DNA of 64,000 nucleotides from Arthrobacter sp. efr-133-R2A-120 (lineage in GTDB: Bacteria; Actinomycetota; Actinomycetes; Actinomycetales; Micrococcaceae): contig NZ_JARVRF010000003.1 in NCBI RefSeq assembly GCF_030209835.1, positions 222,546 to 286,545 of the forward strand, written 5' to 3'. The notes under the pieces were generated by a model. That model worked only from the letters and a program-made list of their open reading frames with translations. It was not told the origin of the DNA and ran no database searches. The position numbers were made by a program, and so were the translations under genes. Positions 34,533 through 51,400 of the stretch are shown one piece after another (positions within the stretch are counted from its first letter, which is position 1; every line of letters begins with the position of its first letter).

Positions 34533-36518
34533 TTGAGTTGGTATTCAACGCTTCCCGTTTTTCTTGCCAGCTTGGCAGTGCTCTTTATACCCGGGAGCTT
34601 GATTGCAGCGTCGCTGCGCCTCCGTGGCCTGACCTTCCTTGCGGTGGCACCGGTGCTCAGTGTCTTTACCGTCGCCGCTACTGCCATTGTCCTTCCCTAC
34701 ATGGGTCTCTCGTGGTCCCTGGCACCAGCCGTCGTCGCTGCCTTGGTCTTGGCGGCTCTTCTCTTCGCAGCGAGCTACCTCACCCGCGACCGACTCGCCG
34801 CACCATCACGGCTCCAATTCAAGCGGCCCACACCCGCTGTATATGTCGCGGTAACCGGCTTCCTCGTCGGCAGCCTTTCTATCGCAAGCGAACTCCACCA
34901 GGCTTTCGGCCGGCCGGACAACATATCGCAGACGTTTGACAACGTGTTCCACCTCAACGCGGTCCGCTACATCCTTGACACCGGCAACGGTTCGTCCTTG
35001 ACCCTCACGAGCATGACAAACGGGGACAATCCGCCGTACTTCTACCCTGCGGCTTGGCATGACTTGGCGTCCCTCGTTGTGCAAATCACCGGAGCTCCGA
35101 TCAGCGTTGCGGCAAACGTCCTAAACATCTGCATTGCAGCCGTAGTGTGGCCCCTCGGCTGCATGTTCCTGACGCAAGTCGTCACCAAAGGAAACGGCTA
35201 CGTTGTTGGTGCCGCCGGTCTTCTCGCGGCAGGGTTTAGTGCTTTCCCCCTGCTGTTGTTGGATTTTGGCGTCCTCTACCCGAACTTCCTCGCGCTGAGT
35301 ATGCTGCCGACGGCGTTGGCTGCCGTGGCCGTGTTTTTCGCGGCCGGCGACATCAGGAGGATACCGGCCCTCGCCCGTTTCGCCCTAGCACCCAGCCTTG
35401 CAGCAGGACTCGCGATTGCGCATCCAAACGGGCTCATGTCTCTCGTGGCCCTGTCAGCGCCGATTTTGCTCTTCAGCTATGTTCGATACTGCGTTCGACA
35501 ACGTAGGCGAGCTCTCGGTTACCGGGGCATCATCGTCTTCGGCGTGGGATTGGTGGTCGCTTTTGCAGTCATGGCGGTCATGTGGAAGCTGATCCGGCCG
35601 CCGGCGGAGGCGTCCGGCTGGAAGCCGGTCCAGACTGTTGGCCAGGCGGTCGGAGAAGTCATGACAAACTCGCCGATGCATCACGCTCCTGCGTGGGCAG
35701 TGAGCGGCTTAATGCTTTTGGGAATCGCCGTCCTTGCGCGGAGACGGCATAACTTGTGGTTCTTGGTGTCGTTTCTCGTCTCTGCCGTGTTGTTTGTGGT
35801 CGTCTCCGCCGGTCCAGACCCGTGGTTCCGGAATGTGCTGACCGGTGTCTGGTACAACGACAGCTACCGCCTGGCGGCCTTGCTGCCGATTGTGGCAGTA
35901 CCCCTATCAGCGATCGGTCTAGCCTGGCTGATCAAAAGGTGCCAGCTCTGGTGGTTCTCTAGCCGGGAGACTCGAAGTAAGTGGTTCGGAACACGGGACC
36001 GAGTGCAGGTTGTTGGTGCGATCGTCCTGCCTGTAGTGCTGCTCGCCATGGCCCTTGTGTTTCAAACGCTTCCTTTGGGTAGTTCCATAACCTCTGCTCG
36101 CAACATCTACTCGACGACTCCAAGCGCTCCCCTAGTGAATCAAGACGAAATGGCTCTTCTTGACGAGCTCGACAAGTACGTGCCACAAAATGCCACAATT
36201 GCGGTCAATCCTTGGAATGGCTCGGCAATGGCCTTCGCCCTTGCCGACAGAAACACAACATCCAAGCACACCCTTACGACGTACACGCCCGCGGTCCTCG
36301 TGGTGAACGATCGCCTCCGTGACGCTGTCAGCGACCCTGAGGTGTGCAAGGCAGTCCATGCGACCGGCGTCGGCTATGCTTTGAATTTTGGAACCCAAGA
36401 GGTTCATGGAGAGGACCACGGATTCAAGGGACTCTTGATTGAGAAAGCGACTCCAGGTTTCCAGCTACTAGCGCAGGTCGGTGAGGCGAAGCTCTTCAAA
36501 GTAACCGCGTGCGGTTAG
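34533..36518 (+). CDS. Large polytopic membrane protein (DUF6541-like)
   Basis: This is a 661-residue protein with about 13 hydrophobic helices from the first residues (LPVFLASLAVLFIPGSLIAA) to around residue 515, followed by a soluble C-terminal domain of about 130 residues (ATIAVNPWNGSAMAFALADR). TTG 34533 is preceded by GGTGGGG at 5 bases. The layout, with helices first and an outer soluble domain, is that of GT-C polyprenyl-sugar-using enzymes, and such proteins recur in actinobacterial glycan loci; the role is otherwise unknown. It ends at two strong hairpins. Confidence 0.7.
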   Translation: MSWYSTLPVFLASLAVLFIPGSLIAASLRLRGLTFLAVAPVLSVFTVAATAIVLPYMGLSWSLAPAVVAALVLAALLFAASYLTRDRLAAPSRLQFKRPTPAVYVAVTGFLVGSLSIASELHQAFGRPDNISQTFDNVFHLNAVRYILDTGNGSSLTLTSMTNGDNPPYFYPAAWHDLASLVVQITGAPISVAANVLNICIAAVVWPLGCMFLTQVVTKGNGYVVGAAGLLAAGFSAFPLLLLDFGVLYPNFLALSMLPTALAAVAVFFAAGDIRRIPALARFALAPSLAAGLAIAHPNGLMSLVALSAPILLFSYVRYCVRQRRRALGYRGIIVFGVGLVVAFAVMAVMWKLIRPPAEASGWKPVQTVGQAVGEVMTNSPMHHAPAWAVSGLMLLGIAVLARRRHNLWFLVSFLVSAVLFVVVSAGPDPWFRNVLTGVWYNDSYRLAALLPIVAVPLSAIGLAWLIKRCQLWWFSSRETRSKWFGTRDRVQVVGAIVLPVVLLAMALVFQTLPLGSSITSARNIYSTTPSAPLVNQDEMALLDELDKYVPQNATIAVNPWNGSAMAFALADRNTTSKHTLTTYTPAVLVVNDRLRDAVSDPEVCKAVHATGVGYALNFGTQEVHGEDHGFKGLLIEKATPGFQLLAQVGEAKLFKVTACG

Positions 36519-36530
36519 TTTGAAGAGGCA

Positions 36531-36570
36531 GCTTCCTCCGAGGCCGAGCTCCGCAGGCCTCTGAGGAAGC
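36531..36570. terminator. Large imperfect hairpin after the membrane protein gene
   Basis: GCTTCCTC (36531-36538) pairs with GAGGAAGC (36563-36570); inside it GAGGCC pairs with GGCCTC after a single mismatch. This gives a 14-bp interrupted stem 13 bases after the stop codon. No U-tract. Confidence 0.65.
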
Positions 36571-36604
36571 CCGCGCCCGGATGATTCGTGACCACCTCAA
36601 CGCC

Positions 36605-36633
36605 AAGACGCCCCGCCATAGGCGGGGCGTCTT
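36605..36633. terminator. Strong 13-bp perfect hairpin between convergent genes
   Basis: AAGACGCCCCGCC (36605-36617) pairs exactly with GGCGGGGCGTCTT (36621-36633) around ATA. It is a compact, GC-rich terminator-like stem serving the convergent membrane-protein and ABC-ATPase genes. Confidence 0.85.
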
Positions 36634-36651
36634 GGACTCTCTCACGCGCGC

Positions 36652-37389
36652 TTAGACTTGGCTGCGTAGCTGCGCCACAGCCTCATCGATGGCTCCGTCA
36701 AACACGACATTTCCGTGTTTGAGCACCACACCTCGATCGCAAATGCGGGACACGAGTTCGAGGTCGTGGCTGACCACGACGAGGGTCTTCCCTGCCGCGG
36801 AAAGCTCCTTGATCCTGGCGAGGCACTTGCGCTGAAACGGCTCGTCTCCAACTGCCAGTATCTCGTCCACGAGGAAAACCTCTGGATCTGTGTGAACGGC
36901 GACTGAGAACGCCAGGCGAAGGTACATTCCAGATGAATAGAACCTGACCTCCGTGTCGATGAACTCGCCGATCTCGGAAAATTCCACGATGGAGTCGAAT
37001 TGTTCGTCGATCTGAGCTTCAGTCATCCCCAAGATCGCGCCGTTCAGGTAGACGTTCTCCCGGCCCGACAGGTCATGATGGAACCCGGCGCCTACCTCGA
37101 TAAGGCCGGCAACTCTGCCCCGCGTGCGCACAGATCCACTATCGGGCAACATGACACCTGAAATGTGCTTGAGCAGCGTGGACTTGCCGGACCCATTCAA
37201 GCCCAACAACGCCACAGTCTCACCTTGTTGGATTTCAAGATCGACATTGTGAAGAGCGTGGAACTTCTTCGAGATGTCGCCCTTACGGCCGGTGACAAGC
37301 CAGACAATTGCTTCCTTGAGGGAGCGCGTATGCCTCAGCACGAACTGCTTATTCAGTTTCTGGACTTCGATTGCAACAGACATCGTCAC
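36652..37389 (-). CDS. wzt: Polysaccharide ABC exporter ATPase (Wzt/TagH-like)
   Basis: This is a 245-residue ABC ATPase: Walker A LLGLNGSGKSTLLK, the degenerate signature YSSGMYLRLAFSVA typical of glycan exporters, and Walker B VFLVDEILAVGD. It lacks the C-terminal carbohydrate-binding domain of O9a-type Wzt, so export should not require a chain-terminator cap. GTG 37389 overlaps the permease stop as GTGA. With the permease it would move a finished lipid-linked polymer across the membrane. Confidence 0.9.
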   Translation of the reverse strand: MTMSVAIEVQKLNKQFVLRHTRSLKEAIVWLVTGRKGDISKKFHALHNVDLEIQQGETVALLGLNGSGKSTLLKHISGVMLPDSGSVRTRGRVAGLIEVGAGFHHDLSGRENVYLNGAILGMTEAQIDEQFDSIVEFSEIGEFIDTEVRFYSSGMYLRLAFSVAVHTDPEVFLVDEILAVGDEPFQRKCLARIKELSAAGKTLVVVSHDLELVSRICDRGVVLKHGNVVFDGAIDEAVAQLRSQV

Positions 37390-38275
37390 AGCTCCTGCGC
37401 GAATCGGCCCTCAAGCCTGCGGAATACCCACTGGCCGAGAACGAGAACTGCAAGGGAAACCACGATTCCCACAGGGACCCAAAGGGGCAGAAGATTCGGC
37501 GGCATGGGGGCCGTTTCATCGGTGGTTGGAAGCCAGAAGGCATAATGAAACGCCTCCACGCCGATCGTAATGGGATTGACTTGGTAAACGGCGTACCAGC
37601 TCGCGCCGAGTTTGCTCTGCACCATGGTCCACGAGTACATGATGGGAGAGGTCCACGTCGCAACCATCAGCAGCATGTCCACGATGTTCTCGGAGTCCCT
37701 GAAATAGACATTCGCAGAGCCAAAGAGGAGGCCTAAACCGGTAGCCAACATAGCTACGATCACGAAACCCGCGACGGCTGCGACGAGCTGCAGCAGGCTC
37801 GGGTGCCACCCTGCGAAGACACAGGCGACAACCAGGACAATCAACTGCGGAATGAAATGTACGGCCGAAACCCAGACAGAGGCAACGGGGAATAGCTCAC
37901 GCGGCAGGTAGATCTTCTTGATGAGGCCACCGTTGCCCACTATGGAACGTGCAGCGTTGCTGAGCGCCTCCGTGAAAAAGTTGATCAGGACGATTCCGGA
38001 GAACAAGTACACTGCGTAGTTGGCCAGGCCGTCCGGGTTTCGAGCGCTCTTCTCAAGTCCTAGAAATACGCCCAAGGCAATGTAAAAGACGAGGAACTGA
38101 ACGCCCGGCTTTACGTATGACCAAAGCAGCCCAAGAACCGAGCCCTTGTAGCGGATCTGCAGTTCTTTCCGAACAAGGAGTTTGAGCAGGAATCGCTGTC
38201 TGAACACGTCCGCGAGCCCGCCCCCGACGCCCGGACGGACGAGAGGGGCGGTCTCGCTGAAGCCACTCGCAGTTG

Positions 38276-38279
<4 letters not shown>
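37386..38279 (-). CDS. wzm: Polysaccharide ABC exporter permease (Wzm/TagG-like)
   Basis: This is a 297-residue ABC-2 type permease. ELQIRYKGSVLGLLWSYVKP near the N-terminus and IKKIYLPRELFPVASV in the middle are family signatures; six membrane helices are expected. GTG 38279 overlaps the GlfT2-like stop by 4 bases (GTGA), which decides the start over longer in-frame options. It forms the channel half of the exporter with the ATPase encoded next. Confidence 0.9.
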
Positions 38280-45805
<7,526 letters not shown>

Positions 45806-45811
45806 AAACGG

Positions 45812-46309
45812 TCAGAGGGCGGCGCGGGATCCGCCCGCTCGGGACGCGAAGGCAATGACCCGCTTGTCGAACAAGAAGACAATCCCGGCCAAAGCCGGCA
45901 CCACCATGGCAAGACCGGCGAGAACCAGCCCTCCAGTCAAAGTGGGAAAGCCGATCGTCAGGGCGAACAGTTGGGCAACCAACGCTGGCGCCCGGGTCCA
46001 GCGGTAGCCACGGAACAGGAAATGTCCCACGGCAAACAGCAACGCAGAAAAGGCCAGCAGGAGGCCCAGGGTGAACACGGCTCCCCAGAATGAGGCCACC
46101 GGAGCACCAGTCACCAACTCGTATATATACAGCACCCCGGCGGTCAATAGTGCGAGGGCTTCCAGCACAACCACGATCGAAATAACAACGATTCCTACGG
46201 GACGCGTTCCTCCGCCGGATGTCCGGCCAAAGTTGTCGCGGCCGGTCCCTCGGCTGTCGTCGCCGGGCGCTGCTGGGTCATGGTTAGGGTTCAGAGGGGG
46301 TCTTGACAC
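45812..46309 (-). CDS. Small four-helix membrane protein
   Basis: This is a 165-residue protein with a hydrophilic, Gly/Pro/Asp-rich N-terminus (about 40 residues) and four hydrophobic helices (VVISIVVVLEALALLTAGVL, AVFTLGLLLAFSALLFAVGH, and two more), ending in a basic tail. The start is GTG 46309. It converges with the EssC-like gene, with only 6 bases between the stops. I do not recognise a functional family. Confidence 0.7.
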   Translation of the reverse strand: MSRPPLNPNHDPAAPGDDSRGTGRDNFGRTSGGGTRPVGIVVISIVVVLEALALLTAGVLYIYELVTGAPVASFWGAVFTLGLLLAFSALLFAVGHFLFRGYRWTRAPALVAQLFALTIGFPTLTGGLVLAGLAMVVPALAGIVFLFDKRVIAFASRAGGSRAAL

Positions 46310-46442
46310 ACTGGCACACTACCGGACATAGTCGAATACCTGTGAGTAGCCCGGCGGCCAGTGTGATGCATCGCTCACGGTTTCAAAGGCTTGAACCCCT
46401 TGTTTACATGGCGTTAACATGACACGCTTGACTCAGACGACC

Positions 46443-46465
46443 AAGGGGGCCCAATGGGTCCCCTT
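46443..46465. promoter_or_regulatory. Hairpin in the whiB1 upstream region
   Basis: AAGGGGGCCC (46443-46452) pairs with GGGTCCCCTT (46456-46465) around AAT, 10 pairs including one G-U. It lies 73 bases before the whiB1 ATG. It could terminate an upstream transcript or shape the promoter; TTAACAT-type boxes lie just before it. Confidence 0.45.
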
Positions 46466-46480
46466 TCCTATGAAGCCTCT

Positions 46481-46496
46481 CGTGAATATTTTCACA
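46481..46496. promoter_or_regulatory. Candidate CRP-family binding site upstream of whiB1
   Basis: CGTGA-N6-TCACA (46481-46496) matches the CRP consensus TGTGA-N6-TCACA in 9 of 10 positions. Mycobacterium tuberculosis whiB1 is known to be controlled by the cAMP receptor protein Rv3676, so the location is meaningful. The site is centred about 50 bases before the ATG, close to a possible -10 (TAGTACT, 46508-46514); this would overlap the promoter core and could give repression or class II activation. Confidence 0.55.
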
Positions 46497-46537
46497 AAAG
46501 GCTTAACTAGTACTCACGAATGGAGTGACTGATCAGC

Positions 46538-46786
46538 ATGGATTGGCGTAACCGCGCAGCCTGCCTTGACAAGGACCCGGAGCTTTTCTTCCCAGTAGGC
46601 AACACCGGCCCTGCGCTTCTCCAGATCGAGGAAGCGAAGAGTGTCTGCCGCCGCTGTCCCGTCGTGGACACATGCCTTCAGTGGGCGCTTGAATCGGGCC
46701 AGGACGCTGGCGTCTGGGGCGGTATGAGCGAGGACGAGCGACGCGCGCTCAAGCGCCGCGCCGCCCGCGCCCGCCGCGCTTCCTAA
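46538..46786 (+). CDS. whiB1: WhiB1-type iron-sulfur transcription factor
   Basis: This is an 82-residue WhiB protein. Four Cys bind a 4Fe-4S cluster: Cys9 (NRAACLDKD) and the three in SVCRRCPVVDTCLQW. DAGVWGGMSEDERRALKRR contains the G(V/I)WGG turn and basic C-terminal DNA-binding helix. The sequence closely follows M. tuberculosis WhiB1, an essential nitric-oxide-sensitive factor that binds sigma region 4. The adjacent, convergent pdtaS gene reproduces the mycobacterial Rv3219-Rv3220c order. The ribosome site is weak: GGAG lies 12 bases before the ATG. Confidence 0.93.
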   Translation: MDWRNRAACLDKDPELFFPVGNTGPALLQIEEAKSVCRRCPVVDTCLQWALESGQDAGVWGGMSEDERRALKRRAARARRAS

Positions 46787-46827
46787 GCGTCTGGGACCCA
46801 CAAAGCACAGCGCCTGAGGCAAAGAGA

Positions 46828-46875
46828 ACATACGAAGATGGCCCGGACCGAAAGGTCCGGGCCATCTTCGTATGT
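46828..46875. terminator. Very strong bidirectional terminator with GAAA loop
   Basis: A perfect 22-bp stem (46828-46849 with 46854-46875) closes a GAAA tetraloop, a GNRA loop of high stability. It separates whiB1 (plus) from pdtaS (minus). The stem ends in ACATACG/CGTATGT rather than a U-tract, as in many actinobacterial terminators. Confidence 0.9.
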
Positions 46876-46916
46876 CTGTCGCGTCTACCGACAGAGCGCG
46901 TCGCGAGCGGCCGGCA

Positions 46917-48386
46917 TTAGCTTCGCACCAGGTTCAGGACGATCTCGACGGCGGTGCCACCGCCGTCGCGCGGCATCCACTGGATGCTGCCACCCAACTC
47001 GCTCGTGACAAGTGTCCGCACAATCTGAAGGCCGAGGCCCTCCGTGTAGGACCCCTCGGGCAGACCGACCCCATCATCGGCAATCGTCACCGTCAGGAGT
47101 TCATCGCCGCGCTCCCCCGTGGAACGATCGGCCATCAGCCATACTGTTCCGGCCCGTCCTTCAAGACCGTGCTCCACGGCATTTGTCACGAGCTCATTGA
47201 TAACCAACGCAAGAGGCGTGGCGAAGTCGCTCGGCAATTCCCCGAACAGGCCGGCGCGCTCGGTCCGGACGTGCTGCGAAGGGGACGCTACTTCCGCCGA
47301 AAGCCGGAACTGACGTCCGATGAGTTCGTCGAAATCAACGCTCTGAGTGAGCCCCTGCGAAAGCGTCTCGTGCACCAGCGCAATCGTCGCCACTCGCCGC
47401 ATTGCCTGCTCCAGGCCCTGCTTCGCCTCATCGCTGACCATCCGCCGCGACTGCATGCGCAGCAAAGCAGCCACTGTCTGCAGGTTGTTCTTGACACGGT
47501 GGTGGATTTCACGAATCGTCGCGTCCTTCGTCACCAGCTCGAGCTCGCGGCGTCGCAGCTCGGAGACGTCGCGGCACAAAACCAGAGCACCGAAGCGATG
47601 CTTTTCATCGCGCAACGGAATCGCGCGCAGTGACAAGCTGACTCCGCGGGACTCGATTTCGCTTCTCCACGGCATCCGACCGGTCACGACCAGCGGCAAC
47701 GTCTCGTCCACCATCCGCCGGTCCTTGAGGAGTCCTGCGGTTACTTCCGCGAGGGACCGCCCTTCCAAGGTTTCCACCTCGCCGAGGCGGCGGAACGCGG
47801 AGACGCCGTTCGGACTCGCATACTGCACGATGCCGTCGGCGTCGAGCCTGATGAGGCCGTCACCCACGCGGGGAGCGCCGCGGCGGGAACCCGTCGGCGA
47901 AGCGAAGTCCGGCCACAGTCCCAGCGTTCCCATGCGGAGCAGATCGTAGGCGCATTGCCTGTACGTGAGTTCCAGGCGTGAAGGCATCCGTGAACTGGAA
48001 AGGTCCATATGGGATGTGACGACCGCAAGGGTCCGTCCGTTCCTGACCATGGGCACCGCTTCTACCCGCAAGGCCATCTCGCTGCTCCAGCTTGTTTCGC
48101 TGGATCGTTCGATGGAGCGGCTGGACCACGCCTTGTCGACTATCGGTCGCAGATCCGAGCGGATGCCTTCCCCGACGAAGTCCGCATGAAACACGGTGTG
48201 GCTCGTCGACGGCCTGACGTGGGCAAGCGCGATGTAACCGAATTCAGGGTGCGGAAACCATAGGGCCAAGTCCGCGAACGCCAGGTCGGCGACCATCTGC
48301 CAGTCGCCGACCAGGAGGTGCAGCCATTCGGCATCTCCAGGCCCGAAATCAGCGTGCTCCCTGATGGGGTCTGTAAAGATTGCCAC
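46917..48386 (-). CDS. pdtaS: PdtaS-type cytoplasmic sensor histidine kinase
   Basis: This is a 489-residue soluble kinase: N-terminal GAF (about residues 10-150), PAS (about 170-280), then the HisKA_2 dimerisation helix with the phospho-His motif REIHHRVKNNLQTVAALLRM (around residue 294) and an HATPase_c domain (LALVINELVTNAVEHG, VTIADDGVGLPEG, GLGLQIVRTLV). GTG 48386 has GGAGG upstream. In mycobacteria PdtaS phosphorylates PdtaR, an ANTAR antiterminator that binds RNA. No ANTAR partner is in this window. It follows gdh by 30 bases and may share its transcript. Confidence 0.92.
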   Translation of the reverse strand: MAIFTDPIREHADFGPGDAEWLHLLVGDWQMVADLAFADLALWFPHPEFGYIALAHVRPSTSHTVFHADFVGEGIRSDLRPIVDKAWSSRSIERSSETSWSSEMALRVEAVPMVRNGRTLAVVTSHMDLSSSRMPSRLELTYRQCAYDLLRMGTLGLWPDFASPTGSRRGAPRVGDGLIRLDADGIVQYASPNGVSAFRRLGEVETLEGRSLAEVTAGLLKDRRMVDETLPLVVTGRMPWRSEIESRGVSLSLRAIPLRDEKHRFGALVLCRDVSELRRRELELVTKDATIREIHHRVKNNLQTVAALLRMQSRRMVSDEAKQGLEQAMRRVATIALVHETLSQGLTQSVDFDELIGRQFRLSAEVASPSQHVRTERAGLFGELPSDFATPLALVINELVTNAVEHGLEGRAGTVWLMADRSTGERGDELLTVTIADDGVGLPEGSYTEGLGLQIVRTLVTSELGGSIQWMPRDGGGTAVEIVLNLVRS

Positions 48387-48416
48387 TGCACCTCCATATA
48401 ACGCCGGGGCTTGTCC

Positions 48417-51400
48417 CTAGCGTCGAACGATTGACCTCAAGAGCCTCAATGCTACCGACAGAGAGGCCATGTCGTCGGCCTCCAACGCGTTGACCTCGTC
48501 AAACATGCTCTTCGCGCGTCCCAACTGCTCGGCGTTGAGATCCTCCCAAGCCCGCAAACGAGCCTCGGCGTCCAGTCCGGCGTCGGTCGATTCGAGCACT
48601 GAGGTCGTCATGTCCGCCACGGTCGAGTAGAGGTCGTCGCGCAGGGCTGCACGGGCAAGAGCTTGCCACCTGTCATCGCGCGGCAGTGCTGTGATTCGCT
48701 CCAGCAATGAATCGACGTGGAAGCGGTCGAACACCGTGTAGTAGACGTGGCTGACTTCTTCCACACGGGCTTCGCGGCTTTGCGCGATCTTGGCGATGTC
48801 CAGGAGCACGAAGCTCTCGAAAAGCTCGGCCCAGCGATGGGCAAGCTCATCCGGCAGGCCCCACGCACGCGCCTTTTCAAGCCAAGCGGTGACGCGCTCT
48901 TTGTCGCTGCCGCGTAGGTAGTCGAGTACCCTGGCCCGCATTGGGTCCATCATCGGCTTGAATTCGGCGACGATCTCCGAGATCGGCTTCGACGCGTTAC
49001 CTTGGCTGAGCAACCAGCGAACGGCGCGGTCCAGGAGCCTTCGGATGTCGAGGTGGACGGTGCTCCAGTGTTCCGTGGGGAACGAAGCAGGCAAGGCATT
49101 GAGCTCCCGCACCATCGAGTCGAGTTCGTAGATCTCTCGAAGGGCCACGAACGCCTTCGCGACGGCGACCTCGGTAGCCGAAGTCTCCTCCATGGTGCGG
49201 AAGGCGAAGGTGATGCCGCCCAGGTTGATCATGTCGTTGGCCACCACGGTCGCGACGATTTCACGACGCAAGGGATGGGTGTCCAGTTCGGCGTCGAAAC
49301 GTTCGCGGAGCTGCTTCGGGAAGTAGGAGCGAATCGTCTTACGGAACCAGGGATCATCCGCCAGATCGCTTTCGCGCAAGGCCGAGCCCAATTCGATCTT
49401 GGCATATGCGGCGAGGACAGACAGTTCCGGGGACGTCAGGCCCTGGCCCTGTTCCAGCCGCTCACGAAGAGTGTCGGTGGTCGGTAGCGCTTCAAGGTCC
49501 CGCTTGAGGTCGGCGGACTTCTCCAACCAGTCCATGAGGCGCTCGTAGCTCGGGCTCCATTCGGCGACGCGTGTGCGGTCGTTGAGCAACAGGATGTTTT
49601 GATCGATGTTGTCTTCGAGCACAAGGCGCCCGACCTCGTCGGTCATGTCGGCGAGGAACGATGTGCGCTCGGAAACGTCCAGCTTCCCGGCGGCAACCAT
49701 CCGGTCCACGAAGATCTTGATGTTGACCTCATGGTCGGAACAATCCACGCCGGCAGAGTTGTCGATCGCATCGGTATTGAGGATGACGCCTTGCAATGCG
49801 GCCTCGATGCGTCCGCGCTGCGTCATTCCGAGGTTGCCGCCTTCGCCGACAACCTTGACCCGAAGCTCGCGCCCGTTGACGCGGATGACGTCGTTTGCCT
49901 TGTCTCCCACCTCGGCGTGGGACTCGGTGCTGGCCTTGACGTACGTTCCGATCCCGCCGTTGTACAGGAGATCGGCCGGAGCCAGGAGTATTGCACGCAG
50001 AAGTTCCGGAGGACTCAGCTGGACCGTTCCGTCCGGCAGGCCGAGGGACCTGCCGACCTCCGGCGAGATCGGGATGACCTTGGCCTGGCGGGGGAAGACC
50101 CCGCCACCTGCGCTGATGAGCGAGCGGTCGTAGTCATCCCAGGAAGAACGGGGCAGCTCGAAGAGACGCCGCCGTTCGGCGAAGGACGAAGCCGCATCCG
50201 GCGTCGGGTCGAGGAAAATGTGGCGGTGGTCGAAGGCGGCCAGCAGGCGGATGTGCTTGGAGAGCAGCATCCCGTTGCCGAACACGTCGCCGGACATGTC
50301 GCCGACGCCAACCACGGTGAATTCCTCAGTCTGGGTGTCAAGGTCCAGCTCGCTGAAGTGTCGCTTGACCGACTCCCATGCACCTCGGGCCGTAATGGCC
50401 ATGGCCTTGTGGTCGTATCCGATGGAACCACCGGAAGCGAATGCGTCCCCCAGCCAGAAGCCATACTCGGCGGCCAGGCCGTTGGCAGTGTCCGAGAAGG
50501 TTGCCGTGCCCTTGTCCGCGGCCACCACCAGGTACGAATCGTCGTCATCCTGACGGACGACGTCCGACGGCGGCACGATCTTCTCGCCGTCCGCTGTGGT
50601 CACCAGGTTGTCGGTGAGGTCGAGGAGGCCGCGGATGAAGGTCTTGTAGCTTTCGATGCCTTCCGCCATCCACGCGGCGCGGTCAAGTGCCGGATCCGGA
50701 AGTTGCTTCGCGAAGAATCCGCCCTTGGCGCCGGTCGGCACAATCACGGCGTTCTTGACCGTCTGTGCTTTGACCAGCCCGAGGATCTCGGTCCGGAAGT
50801 CTTCACGGCGGTCGGACCAGCGCAAGCCGCCACGGGCTACCTTGCCGAAGCGCAAGTGAACGCCTTCAACGCGGGGCGAGTAAACCCAGATCTCGTACTT
50901 GGGCCTCGGGAACGGCAGGCCGTCGATCGCGGTGGGATCGAGCTTGAAGCTGACGTACGACTTGCCCTGGAAGTAGTTCGTGCGCAGCGTCGACTCAATG
51001 AGGTTGACGAACGTCCGCAGGACCCGGTCGGCGTCGAGCGTAGCCACCTGGTCAATTGCTTCGGCCAATGTGGCGCGGGCGCTCTCTTGGCGGGCCGGAC
51101 GCGCGGCGTCAGGCGAAGAAGGATCAAAGCGGGCCCCGAACAGGTCAATCAGGCCGCGTGCAACCTCCGGGTTCGCAAGAAGGGTATCCGCAATGAACTC
51201 GAAGGAGTTGGTGTTCCCCATCTGGCGCATGTACTTCGCATAGGCGCGAAGCATGACAACCTGCCGCCAGTGGATACCTTCCCGGAGTACGAGCCGGTCG
51301 AAACTGTCGGATTCCACCGCACCCGTCACTGCGGCACTGAAGGAGTCCGCCAAGAGCTGGCCCGTGGCCACGGGATCGACACCGGCGGGGTACTTTAGGC

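Noticed and set aside
46362..46378. Second CRP-like site TGTGA...TCAC upstream of whiB1
   Set aside because: The half-sites are separated by 8 bases instead of 6, so it does not fit the CRP dimer spacing.
49599..51398. 599-codon plus-strand open frame antisense to gdh
   Set aside because: It mirrors the GC-rich minus-strand gene codon for codon, has no ribosome site and no recognisable motif, and the opposite frame encodes an unmistakable glutamate dehydrogenase.
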